Source of the DNA: Chitinophagaceae bacterium
GTDB lineage: Bacteria; Bacteroidota; Bacteroidia; Chitinophagales; Chitinophagaceae
DNA: 40,722 nt
Direction: 5' to 3'
NCBI GenBank assembly: GCA_947447465.1
Contig: CANFKE010000039.1
Location: forward strand, 1 to 40,722
The position numbers and the translations under genes were made by a program. The notes beneath the pieces were generated by a model, which searched no databases, had not been told where the DNA came from, and saw only the letters and a program-made list of their open reading frames with translations. Positions 25,597-33,384 of this stretch are shown in pieces. How positions within the stretch are numbered: the first letter of the stretch is position 1; the number at the start of each line of letters is the position of its first letter.

Positions 25597-25848
25597 CTAG
25601 CCTTCAGTAATAGTCAGCTCAAAACCTTCCATTACCTGATTAGCCAAGAGCTTCTTACAAGCTTCGTGGGCTGTCTTTTCTGCTGCATCAGCAGTTGCTG
25701 CTTCTATCTGCATAGTTACATGTTTACCTACCCTTACTCCTTGCACATTTGTAAGACCCAGATTATGTAAACTATTACTTACTGCTTTACCTTGTGGATC
25801 CAGCAATTCCTTAAGAGGCATGATGTTGATATGCGCTGTATATTTCAT
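25597..25848 (-). CDS. purS: Phosphoribosylformylglycinamidine synthase subunit PurS
   Basis: 83 residues, the full family length. PurS bridges PurL and PurQ to form FGAM synthetase in de novo purine synthesis. The MPLKELLDPQGKAVSNSLHN segment and the VQGVRVGKHVTMQI strand are the family signature, with LLANQVMEGFELTI at the end. It lies 25 bases downstream of pssA. PurL and PurQ genes are not in the window. Confidence 0.93.
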   Translation of the reverse strand: MKYTAHINIMPLKELLDPQGKAVSNSLHNLGLTNVQGVRVGKHVTMQIEAATADAAEKTAHEACKKLLANQVMEGFELTITEG

Positions 25849-25873
25849 GATATTGATTATTTCTGATTAATGG

Positions 25874-26656
25874 TTATGCGTTTAGGCTTTCTTCAGGATA
25901 TTTATAGATCAGTGACAATAGCACATATAGTACAAATGCCAGAGGAATAGAAGCAAAACCTAAAAACGGAATAGCGGCAAGCGCAGATACTACTACCACC
26001 AATTGCGGCCAACTATATGCCAGCTTCATTTTAGGAGGTATCATTTTAAAGAATTTGATCTTAGAGACCATAAGGTAACACATCAAAGCTATGATACCGT
26101 ATAGTGCCCATTTATTATGCAATACCTGAGGTATGTTCAATGTATTGTTCCACAGTATTATCGGAAATGAGCCAACCAATATTCCGACAGCAGGCACAGG
26201 CATTCCAATGAAATAGCTCTTCTGACTATCGGCAGTGATATTGTATTTGGCCAACCTCAGCGCCGCAAAACACGCTATAAGAAATGCAGGACAAATGCTC
26301 AGCATACTGGCATCAAGTGCATCATGTCCCATCATTACAGTGTCCCAAAGGCATTTGAACATAATAACAGACGGTGCAACACCAAAGGAAACCACATCTG
26401 CCAAAGAATCAAGATCCTTACCTATAGGAGAAAAAATATTCAATGCACGGGCAGTAAAACCATCTAGCATATCGCAGATAGCGGCTATACCTATAAATAT
26501 ACTCCCCATGTATATCTGTTCCGTCCCCATTATCCATTGTAGGGAATGGTCACTCACACTACGGTAAACATATGGTTGGGCCGTAAGTAAATATGCGATG
26601 GCTATACAACCGCAAAACAGATTTCCCAGCGTTAGCAGGTTGGGCAAGTGCTTCAT
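25874..26656 (-). CDS. pssA: CDP-diacylglycerol-serine O-phosphatidyltransferase
   Basis: 260-residue integral membrane enzyme making phosphatidylserine, the precursor of phosphatidylethanolamine. The complete CDP-alcohol phosphotransferase motif is present: D62-xx-D65-G66-xx-A69-R70-x8-G79-xxx-D83-xxx-D87. Several hydrophobic helices follow. The N-terminus HLPNLLTLGNLFCGC is typical. An exact -7 box ends 8 bases before the ATG, so the mRNA is nearly leaderless. Likely co-transcribed with purS. Confidence 0.95.
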   Translation of the reverse strand: MKHLPNLLTLGNLFCGCIAIAYLLTAQPYVYRSVSDHSLQWIMGTEQIYMGSIFIGIAAICDMLDGFTARALNIFSPIGKDLDSLADVVSFGVAPSVIMFKCLWDTVMMGHDALDASMLSICPAFLIACFAALRLAKYNITADSQKSYFIGMPVPAVGILVGSFPIILWNNTLNIPQVLHNKWALYGIIALMCYLMVSKIKFFKMIPPKMKLAYSWPQLVVVVSALAAIPFLGFASIPLAFVLYVLLSLIYKYPEESLNA

Positions 26657-26663
26657 ATTGGCT

Positions 26664-26694
26664 CAAAAGTAAGGATAATGCAGCAATTGCTCAA
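26664..26694 (-). promoter_or_regulatory. Promoter of pssA-purS
   Basis: TACTTTTG (26664-26671, reverse strand) matches TAnnTTTG exactly and a TTG at 26692-26694 lies 20 bases upstream. The predicted start is within a few bases of the pssA ATG (26656). Confidence 0.6.
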
Positions 26695-26851
26695 TAGGGT
26701 AAGATAAACTTGTGTCATATAAACTTTATGTATGTCATTCACTACCATTTTCGGTCAAAGATCTCTACTTATCCGAATGGGAAAAAGGGATAATAATAAA
26801 GTGAAATATCTTCATTCGTTTTTATCAGCAAGAAGAATCAGGCACAAAAAA

Positions 26852-26872
26852 ATCCACCCTATAAGGGTGGAT
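26852..26872 (-). terminator. Intrinsic terminator after the ene-reductase gene
   Basis: ATCCACCCT (26852-26860) and AGGGTGGAT (26864-26872) form a perfect 9-bp stem with a 3-base loop, followed on the minus strand by a run of seven T. Confidence 0.88.
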
Positions 26873-26895
26873 CTAAATGATATAAAAAATTTTGA

Positions 26896-27960
26896 CTAAC
26901 CTAATGCCGGATAATCATTGTAACCAGCTTCTCCCGGAGTATAAAAAGTAGCCTGATCCGGTGTCGCTAATGCTGCATCTGTAGCCATACGATGCACAAG
27001 ATCCGGATTACTGATAAATGAACTGCCAAAAGAAATCAGTTCAGCACGGCCTGAAGTCAGATCTGCATGTGCTCTCTCTTTTGTGTAGCCACCATTCAAT
27101 ATGAAAGTACCTCCGAATATTTTATGCAAATCATCTACCAACTCAGCTGGCATAGCGAATGTGAGGAAGTGAACATAAACCAATCCTATCTTCTTCAATC
27201 CCTCTACCAATGCTTTGTATTGCTCTGCTTCATGTTCATCAGCTTTCATATCATTGAAAGGATTGAATGGCGACAGACGGATACCCACCTTGTCCTTACC
27301 TATTGCAGCGACCATAGCTTCAGCCAATTCCAATACAAAACGGTTGCGATTTTCAAAACTACCACCGTAATTATCTGTACGCTCATTAGATGCAATATTT
27401 AAAAACTGCATTGGCAAATAACCGTTCGCTGCATGTATCTCAACACCATCAAAACCTGCAGATATTGCAGACTTTGCACTATGCACATACTCCGCTATCA
27501 AAGCAGGAATATCACTTACAGCTTCCGGCACAGGCAATTCCATCATACCTTCCGCATCTGTCCACATCTGACCGGCAGCCGCAATTGCTGACGCACTTAC
27601 CACTTTGGCACCGGCAGGCAAATTCAAGACATGACCCTGACGACCGGTGTGCATCAATTGTACAAATATTTTACCTCCCTTTGCATGAACACCTTCTGTT
27701 ACAGCCTTCCAGCCTGCTATCTGCGCATCGCTATATAAGCCCGGGATACGTGCATAACCCAAACCGTTCGGAGATGGAGATACTCCCTCTGTAATGATCA
27801 GACCTGCTTCTGCCCTATCGCTGTAATGCTTTACCATCAATTCATTAGGAATGTTACCTATAGCGCGTGCACGTGTCATTGGCGCCATTACTACTCTGTT
27901 CTTTAACTGTATGCTACCCAACGTATATTGACTGAATAGTATTGATTGTGTTTGTTCCAT
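26896..27960 (-). CDS. Old Yellow Enzyme family alkene reductase (NemA-like)
   Basis: 354-residue FMN-dependent NAD(P)H:flavin oxidoreductase. LKNRVVMAPMTRARA is the FMN-binding N-terminus. The substrate-binding pair H176 and N179 with proton donor Y181 lies in EIHAANGYLPMQFL, as in classical OYE. NERTDNYGGSFENRNRF and the phosphate loop LNGGYT are present. It reduces activated C=C bonds, nitro compounds or quinones. It is monocistronic, with two inverted repeats immediately upstream that may be a repressor site, as expected for an electrophile-inducible gene (inference). Confidence 0.94.
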   Translation of the reverse strand: MEQTQSILFSQYTLGSIQLKNRVVMAPMTRARAIGNIPNELMVKHYSDRAEAGLIITEGVSPSPNGLGYARIPGLYSDAQIAGWKAVTEGVHAKGGKIFVQLMHTGRQGHVLNLPAGAKVVSASAIAAAGQMWTDAEGMMELPVPEAVSDIPALIAEYVHSAKSAISAGFDGVEIHAANGYLPMQFLNIASNERTDNYGGSFENRNRFVLELAEAMVAAIGKDKVGIRLSPFNPFNDMKADEHEAEQYKALVEGLKKIGLVYVHFLTFAMPAELVDDLHKIFGGTFILNGGYTKERAHADLTSGRAELISFGSSFISNPDLVHRMATDAALATPDQATFYTPGEAGYNDYPALG

Positions 27961-27990
27961 TTTTTATGGCTATATTTATAAAAGCCAACA

Positions 27991-28023
27991 CAATATTACC
28001 TACAATATTGGATGTAGCTACAT
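27991..28023. promoter_or_regulatory. Tandem inverted repeats upstream of the ene-reductase (candidate operator)
   Basis: CAATATT-ACCTAC-AATATTG (27991-28010) is a 7-6-7 inverted repeat, and two bases on lies the perfect 12-base palindrome ATGTAGCTACAT (28012-28023). They are 31-63 bases upstream of the ene-reductase start. Neither is followed by a T-run, so they look like protein-binding sites, not a terminator. No exact -7 box was found here. Confidence 0.5.
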
Positions 28024-28069
28024 GGAATAAATAAATCTGGTAATAGGGAAAAAGTATATAGGCAATTAA

Positions 28070-28753
28070 CTATCGATATTTATCGAATATCCCGGTATCA
28101 AATATGGTCCAAAGACAACTTTTCTGTCCGCAATTCTTCAATATGTTGTTTGCCCAGGTATTGCAGGTATAAAACAAACTATATCTCCCGTTCGCTTCAT
28201 AAAATGCATCAGATATACCATAGTTAGCCTTTGTATCAATATGAATAACGTTTCCTTCTTTATCTTTTTGAAAGCTTTCCAATATACAGGATACCAATCT
28301 TAAATATTGATCCTTACTGATATCGATCTTTCTGCAATGGTCACTCTCTTTTATCTGGCGATAAAATGTTGCATGAATAGCGGTACTACTCAATCCGAAT
28401 GCAGCTTTGAAGGCTAGAGAAAATTTTAGATCTGCCCATGCAGGTGTTTGAAGATAAAATCCTTTATCTCCCCACCCCAATGAAAGATACTGATAGTTCG
28501 TATCAGATACCGATGTGTATCCGAATTTTACCAACTTGCTCCAATCCATCTGGTCATTTCTTATTGGAACAATTATGTCTGTATGTACTCCATTAGTTGA
28601 AATATAGATCGCCACTTCCTTCTTCTTACCTTCTTTTGGTTCAATAGTAATACGTGAACAAACATATGCTGCTAACACATACACCAAAAGGCAGAGAACA
28701 CAACCCAGCAATACTCTGCCTGTGAATTTCAAACTTTTTTTAAGTCCCCTCAT
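28070..28753 (-). CDS. DUF2459 (TIGR02117 family) protein
   Basis: 227 residues. An N-terminal membrane anchor (about 13-34) is followed by the family core: STNGVHTDIIVPI, YLSLGWGDKGFYLQTPAWAD, the AIHATFYR segment and the C-terminal YTCNTWANNILKNCGQKS. TIGR02117/DUF2459 proteins (sometimes labelled urease-associated) have no established biochemical role. The conserved His in NGVHTD and the Cys in YTCNTW are reminiscent of a cysteine-hydrolase pair, but this is only a suggestion. The protein probably faces the periplasm. Confidence 0.85.
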   Translation of the reverse strand: MRGLKKSLKFTGRVLLGCVLCLLVYVLAAYVCSRITIEPKEGKKKEVAIYISTNGVHTDIIVPIRNDQMDWSKLVKFGYTSVSDTNYQYLSLGWGDKGFYLQTPAWADLKFSLAFKAAFGLSSTAIHATFYRQIKESDHCRKIDISKDQYLRLVSCILESFQKDKEGNVIHIDTKANYGISDAFYEANGRYSLFYTCNTWANNILKNCGQKSCLWTIFDTGIFDKYR

Positions 28754-28898
28754 TATTCACCAAGTAACAGCAAATAGACATTGATCTGCTACTACTTAAT
28801 ACGGCAGACCATAAAAAGTAACCAATGATTTACTTAAGGAAATGGTAATTCATAAAAGATAAATTACAAAAAAGTATCATCATGCAAACTACTCCTTA

Positions 28899-30068
28899 CT
28901 ATTCCTTTACAAGGATACCTTTATAGTTCAGATCAATACCAACGATCTCATACAAATAAACACCTGCGGCAATATGACTCAGATTGATCGAAGTATTGTT
29001 GGTAACTGCTGCATCTTGATAAACTGGAACTCCGGCAACAGACATAATTGACAGTCTGTATTTCTTTCCCTCAGGCAGTGCTATTCGCAAGTCGTCGTGA
29101 AATGGATTAGGAGCAAGTTTTATGGTCGCATTTAAATTGTTATTACTGATTGCGGCAGCAGTACAAAGTGTACAATTCTTCTGATAATTGATAGTCACAT
29201 CAGACACAATTTTATTATCAAAATGATTTCCTGATGCGCAATCACCTTTAAGATGATAGTTCAGCCAGGGTACCAGATATGTGTCTATAACTGCCTGCTG
29301 TGCCGACCTTGATATTGTTGGCGCAGGGGTGCAAGTAGCTTCGCCGAAACTGCAGGTAGCACTCGCATCAGCCATCTGACAATGACTGCCTCCTATAATA
29401 CCTATATATTGCTTGCATATACTGGCCAAACTATTGTACATAAGAGATTGATTAGTAGCAGGGGGTGCTACACAATCATTGACTCCGGCAAATACCAAAC
29501 CCGGTGCTGTAATAGATGAGGCTGCAGTAACAGCTGAGGGAGTTGTTTCTGCAGCGGCTAATGTGACTATACTCTTGATCGTATTGTCTGATGCTGCTGC
29601 AAGAAATGCAGCACCTCCACCCATACTGTGACCCATCACGCAATTCATGGTATCTATTTTATTATAGAGAATAGAACTGCTGTTAGCTCCAAGCTTTTCT
29701 AAACTTTTCAATACAAAGGCTAGGTCCTTACCAAAGTCATTATGACTGGGAGACAGAGAGCCCTCTGTTGTCGGAAATGCAATGACATATCCGGTAGCAA
29801 CAACTGCATTTCTAATATTAAAATAAGCATCGTAAGTCATCACAAAACCATGACCAAAACTTATAGTAGGTACCTTTCCTGCAATTGCAGTGGTAAAACT
29901 AACATTATCCCCTGTCACATCTGACGGATAGTATATTTCGGTTGAAACGGATCGATTACTCCTGCTACTATCGATAAAAATAGCAGTGATATGACCTATC
30001 TGAAATGGTTGTGCGAATAGATTATTACCAGTGAGCACTAACAGTATAACAAACAGAATATTACGCAT
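28899..30068 (-). CDS. Secreted alpha/beta hydrolase with T9SS sorting domain (polyesterase/lipase-like)
   Basis: 389 residues. Signal peptide (MRNILFVILLVLTGNNLFA, then Q) followed by an alpha/beta hydrolase of the cutinase/PET-hydrolase/dienelactone-hydrolase branch. The nucleophile elbow is GHSMGG (S148), the acid is D198 in AGVNDCVAP and the base is H229 in GGSHC. FGHGF (71-75) would supply the oxyanion hole. The order YNKIDT...VMGHSMGGG...VFAGVND...GGSHC parallels bacterial polyesterases. A type A T9SS sorting domain (about 315-389: LAPNPFHDD ... GVYLYEIVG ... ILVKE) predicts export to the surface or medium. The natural substrate (polyester, lipid or other ester) is unknown. Confidence 0.85.
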   Translation of the reverse strand: MRNILFVILLVLTGNNLFAQPFQIGHITAIFIDSSRSNRSVSTEIYYPSDVTGDNVSFTTAIAGKVPTISFGHGFVMTYDAYFNIRNAVVATGYVIAFPTTEGSLSPSHNDFGKDLAFVLKSLEKLGANSSSILYNKIDTMNCVMGHSMGGGAAFLAAASDNTIKSIVTLAAAETTPSAVTAASSITAPGLVFAGVNDCVAPPATNQSLMYNSLASICKQYIGIIGGSHCQMADASATCSFGEATCTPAPTISRSAQQAVIDTYLVPWLNYHLKGDCASGNHFDNKIVSDVTINYQKNCTLCTAAAISNNNLNATIKLAPNPFHDDLRIALPEGKKYRLSIMSVAGVPVYQDAAVTNNTSINLSHIAAGVYLYEIVGIDLNYKGILVKE

Positions 30069-30079
30069 AATAATTGAGG

Positions 30080-30098
30080 ACTTTAATGATTAAAGTTA
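30080..30098 (-). promoter_or_regulatory. Palindrome overlapping a near-consensus -7 box, upstream of the secreted hydrolase
   Basis: ACTTTAAT-G-ATTAAAGT (30080-30096) is a perfect 8-1-8 inverted repeat. On the minus strand it overlaps TAACTTTA (30091-30098), one base off TAnnTTTG. The site is 12-30 bases before the hydrolase ATG (30068), a position suited to a repressor. Confidence 0.45.
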
Positions 30099-30121
30099 AT
30101 TCTTTACACGTTATCGCAGCA

Positions 30122-30691
30122 CTATTCTGAAAATCTGAAAGACCTGACCACTGCATTGAACAATCGTCTGTAGCGCATAGCAAGTTCCGCTTGCGTACCC
30201 GCGGTGATAATATATGAGACTCCGTCTTTGGGGAAAATATACGTTACAATACTAGCGTGTATTCCCTGCATCTCCATATCATAGCTATACCAACATCCAT
30301 TTAGCCCGTTGGCTTTTATTGACCCCGTATCAAAATTTGAAGTAGTGGGTATCATCTTCTTCACAGATGCAATGGTTTTGGTTCTGTAGCTATCCAGACT
30401 AAGGCCCTGCATATACTCAGTGATCACATTGATATTAGTGTGCGGATCGTCTTTAGTTGGTGGAGCCAGCAAATAAAAGTAATCTACGCCATACATTGTC
30501 TTATGCTCCGTCGCCCAACCTTCAGGAACATCCAATGTATAACGACTTGACCCGGCATTCATATTTTTGGAGTCGGGCAATTTTGCAGCAAGTTGTTTCG
30601 CAGCCTTTTTATAGACATGTCGCCCTGTACATGCCATGAACATTACCGAAAACAATAGGATCTGCAAACTTCTTATCAAAAATATACGCAC
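30122..30691 (-). CDS. Lipoprotein of unknown function (PsbP/DUF1795-like shape)
   Basis: 189 residues with a lipoprotein signal peptide (MRIFLIRSLQ ... VMFMAC, Cys 21). After a Lys-rich linker the mature domain contains YTLDVPEGWATEHKTMYGVD, TNINVITEYMQGLSLDSYRT, SFDTG-like turns and a final YRRLFNAVVRSFRF. This pattern of a small mixed alpha/beta envelope domain resembles PsbP/DUF1795 proteins; I do not name it more closely. The start is a GTG, supported by an exact -7 box about 36 bases upstream (30727-30734). Another TAnnTTTG-like sequence within the first codons (30677-30684) is probably fortuitous. Confidence 0.6.
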   Translation of the reverse strand: MRIFLIRSLQILLFSVMFMACTGRHVYKKAAKQLAAKLPDSKNMNAGSSRYTLDVPEGWATEHKTMYGVDYFYLLAPPTKDDPHTNINVITEYMQGLSLDSYRTKTIASVKKMIPTTSNFDTGSIKANGLNGCWYSYDMEMQGIHASIVTYIFPKDGVSYIITAGTQAELAMRYRRLFNAVVRSFRFSE

Positions 30692-30726
30692 TGAGATCGA
30701 CCTGATTTTTATTGTATGAGATCCTG

Positions 30727-30734
30727 CAAATCTA
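30727..30734 (-). promoter_or_regulatory. -7 box of the lipoprotein gene
   Basis: TAGATTTG on the reverse strand is an exact TAnnTTTG match giving a leader of about 30 nt before the GTG at 30691. It also separates this gene from the upstream 732-aa gene. Confidence 0.5.
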
Positions 30735-30762
30735 AAAAGATCAGCAAATACTATTACACCCT

Positions 30763-32961
30763 CTATTTAGGCATTTGAATATGTATCCAACCTTGCGATT
30801 GCATTAAATATAATACTACCGCCACTACTACTATTAGTAGGAGCAAAGCAGGTATGATCGGAAATTTCTTCTTGGTAAATGGATCATTCAGATTGATTTT
30901 AGCATCCTTGGGCAACTCAGCAAGATGAGTAAGCATTCGTCCGAACTGAATATTGATCTTTACCCGGGCATTGATGGCCCAGCCGTTAGCATCAAGTATA
31001 GGAGCCAGATTACGCTTTCTCAATTTCAGATAGGCCATGATCATAGATGGTCCGGAGATCAATAACAAAATACCCATTACAGCCAGTGGCATCTTCCACC
31101 AGGTAAGCTTCATAAATCCGCCAATAGCTGCGGCAAGTGCAGTACCTAATGCACCTATGGCCAATCCGATCGCTGCAAATATCCCTGCAAATTTGGCAAC
31201 ATCAAATGGTGGTGGTGGCGGAGGTGGTGGTGGCGGTGCCGCAGCATCTTTTTCACTCCGCATCTCATCTACCTTGGTCGATGTTGTTACAACTTGCTCA
31301 CTCATCTTGGCGGCTATCTTTTCATTTGCCGCCGACGCTGCCTTATTGATCTGCGTCTCTATTAAATTAGACAGCTTACGATACGGAGTAAAGAATGCCT
31401 GCCTGATACTAGTAGGGTTCTCCATTATCTTAATAATGGTTGCATCCCAGTCAACACCATTCCTATCATAGAAAATGGCATTCCTCCCTATTACCAGATC
31501 ATCTACATCACCATTGGTGAGTGCTGCCACTATCGTCATTTTCTCATTGGTAGCCTTCGATGTACATTCACAATAGATCATATACATTCCGCTATACTGC
31601 GCCAGTGCTCCCTGCTTGGCCATATCACGCACTTTTATACATAGGTCACAGCTTCGCTGATCTATGTATAATGTACCTGCCTGAAACACAGCCTTGGCAC
31701 CCGGCGTATAGAAATCAAAGAAGGTCACAAAGTTCTTTAGCAATGTGAACAGATCTCTGTAATACCTCACCAGCTTATCTACAAGTATTATATTGTTGGC
31801 CTCACTTTCCAGTGCTACATCCCGCCCGATCAATTCCTCAAGCTGACCTCTGCCCTCCCCTCCAATAATTGTTCTTATTCTTTCTATTCCCAACAGCTCT
31901 ACTCGGGTGCCACCTTTCTCCGACATCCATTGAGTAAATGCCGCAAATGCAGGAGACACCTTACTCCACTCTTCCTCATTGATGCTGTCTTTACCCGGGA
32001 ATAGGTAATCAGTGACCAGGTGTTTGAATGTGGCAATTTGTGCTTCCCATGCCGGATTGATACCGGAGGTAAGTGACAAAGAACTATTGGCCTTGACCTT
32101 TGCTATCGGATATGCGGCAATAGCATCTATACAATCATTGAGATCTTTATCAGCTATCAGCTCCACCCTTGCTACTTGAAGGTTCAGCGTTTCAGTTGAC
32201 TGATGATCGAACGCCGCTAATCTGCAACGCAGGAAATAATCATCGACCTTAGATTTGATACTCTTGTATACGTTAAATGCCGGTCCTGTATGCTCACCAA
32301 ATGGAAGAATGACCATAGGATCAGCATACTGCTTGGTGAACCACGCAGCATACTGGGCACAATCCTCAAAGAACGACTGCACTATCTCCAATGTAATTCC
32401 CGGCTTTCCGTTTCTGTCAACAACACTTCCTCCATATTGCACTACCTCCGAGAACAATTGTAACAATGATTCATTGCACCCAACAGTATCCTCTGTTATT
32501 ACTCCATCCCCATTGAAGAGTGTACCTGCAAATATGCGTTGCGTATCTGATGTATCCTCGACCGACAATGATGTTGCCGACCCTTTACCCAAATTCTTCA
32601 GGATAGTCTTGGCAGAATCTAAAAGTAGCCTGCCTTGTTCTGTTTGAATATTGATCGCAGATAAAGGGAATTCATGAGACTGTTGTAACAGATCATCCGG
32701 ATTATTGATAACTGAAACGATCCAATCAATTGCATTGAGTATTTCAGGAACTCTTATCTGCCCGTCTTTATCTGAATCGATAAGCTCCAGAGTTTTTCTA
32801 TCTATTTCAAGATCACTGGCGGGGCAACTTAATGCTGTCCATAACTTAGGGTCCAATTCATGCAAATGCACCAGATCCTGCCCCGATTCCAGATTCACGC
32901 GCTTTACGCCACCTATAGTAGAGAAGCCCCATGTATGACTACCTCTTTTAGTATTTTCCAT
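30763..32961 (-). CDS. EF-hand, poly-proline, membrane protein of unknown function
   Basis: 732 residues, no signal peptide. N-terminus WGFSTIGGVKRVNLESG, then LWTALSCPASDLEID and a canonical EF-hand loop DSDKDGQIRVPE (D62, D64, D66, I69, E73). A second, degenerate loop NGDGVITEDT starts at 150. A long helical region (about 160-560) includes a SCDLC CxxC-like pair and CEC. A run of ten prolines (about 576-585) precedes hydrophobic helices at about 590-625, 635-655 and 705-725, leaving a short cytosolic or periplasmic tail. I recognise this as a widespread but uncharacterised architecture. Calcium binding is plausible at the first loop. It appears to be a single gene; only a weak -7-like TACTATTG was seen upstream (32981-32988). 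Confidence 0.7.
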   Translation of the reverse strand: MENTKRGSHTWGFSTIGGVKRVNLESGQDLVHLHELDPKLWTALSCPASDLEIDRKTLELIDSDKDGQIRVPEILNAIDWIVSVINNPDDLLQQSHEFPLSAINIQTEQGRLLLDSAKTILKNLGKGSATSLSVEDTSDTQRIFAGTLFNGDGVITEDTVGCNESLLQLFSEVVQYGGSVVDRNGKPGITLEIVQSFFEDCAQYAAWFTKQYADPMVILPFGEHTGPAFNVYKSIKSKVDDYFLRCRLAAFDHQSTETLNLQVARVELIADKDLNDCIDAIAAYPIAKVKANSSLSLTSGINPAWEAQIATFKHLVTDYLFPGKDSINEEEWSKVSPAFAAFTQWMSEKGGTRVELLGIERIRTIIGGEGRGQLEELIGRDVALESEANNIILVDKLVRYYRDLFTLLKNFVTFFDFYTPGAKAVFQAGTLYIDQRSCDLCIKVRDMAKQGALAQYSGMYMIYCECTSKATNEKMTIVAALTNGDVDDLVIGRNAIFYDRNGVDWDATIIKIMENPTSIRQAFFTPYRKLSNLIETQINKAASAANEKIAAKMSEQVVTTSTKVDEMRSEKDAAAPPPPPPPPPPFDVAKFAGIFAAIGLAIGALGTALAAAIGGFMKLTWWKMPLAVMGILLLISGPSMIMAYLKLRKRNLAPILDANGWAINARVKINIQFGRMLTHLAELPKDAKINLNDPFTKKKFPIIPALLLLIVVVAVVLYLMQSQGWIHIQMPK

Positions 32962-33384
32962 ACAACACAGTTTGTAACAATAGTAATACCTAAATCGCGA
33001 AAAACAAAAGCGGAGAGCACATCACTTTTACGCTCTGTGGCTCTCTGTGCTATTAATACATGCCCGGAGCCACCCGGCGATCGAACTTTTTGATAGAAGA
33101 TATTACTTTATTGTTGAACTTCAAATGACAGCAGTGAAAACATAACAAACCAACAGTGAATAAAGAATCTAATGCATTTGTTGTTTCTATATAAAAAGGA
33201 GGGAATTCTTATTCAATCCCCGTGACCGACTTTGAAGCATACAAATGAATATTTCGAATGCAATTATCTATTGATTTTGCATTTGTCTGAACATTTACAA
33301 CCATATAGATAAACAATTTTAAAACACAGTCGATCATTATGACAGTATCAACGTTAAACGAAAAAAATCTAAAAACTGATGATA
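32962..33384. other. 423-base intergenic region with a CACAGAG motif and a GC-rich patch
   Basis: No credible gene on either strand. On the reverse strand CACAGAG occurs twice three bases apart within AGCACAGAGAGCCACAGAGC (about 33025-33044). AGCACA there can pair with TGTGCT further along (from the GAGAGCACA near 33015), forming a weak hairpin. A GC-rich patch GCCCGGAGCCACCCGGCG (about 33062-33079) stands out in an AT-rich region. The rest (33100-33384) is AT-rich with no exact promoter box that I could place; it lies between the 3' end of the UspA gene and the 5' end of the EF-hand gene. Confidence 0.4.

Noticed and set aside
31037..31471. 144-codon plus-strand frame rich in glycine opposite the EF-hand gene
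   Set aside because: It is the antisense image of the poly-proline and membrane region of the 732-aa gene; no start context or family match.
33055..33100. Possible tRNA 3' half on the minus strand (GTTCGATCGCC)
   Set aside because: A T-loop-like string is present but the 5' side of the T-stem would be AAAAG, which cannot pair, and no anticodon or D arm exists.
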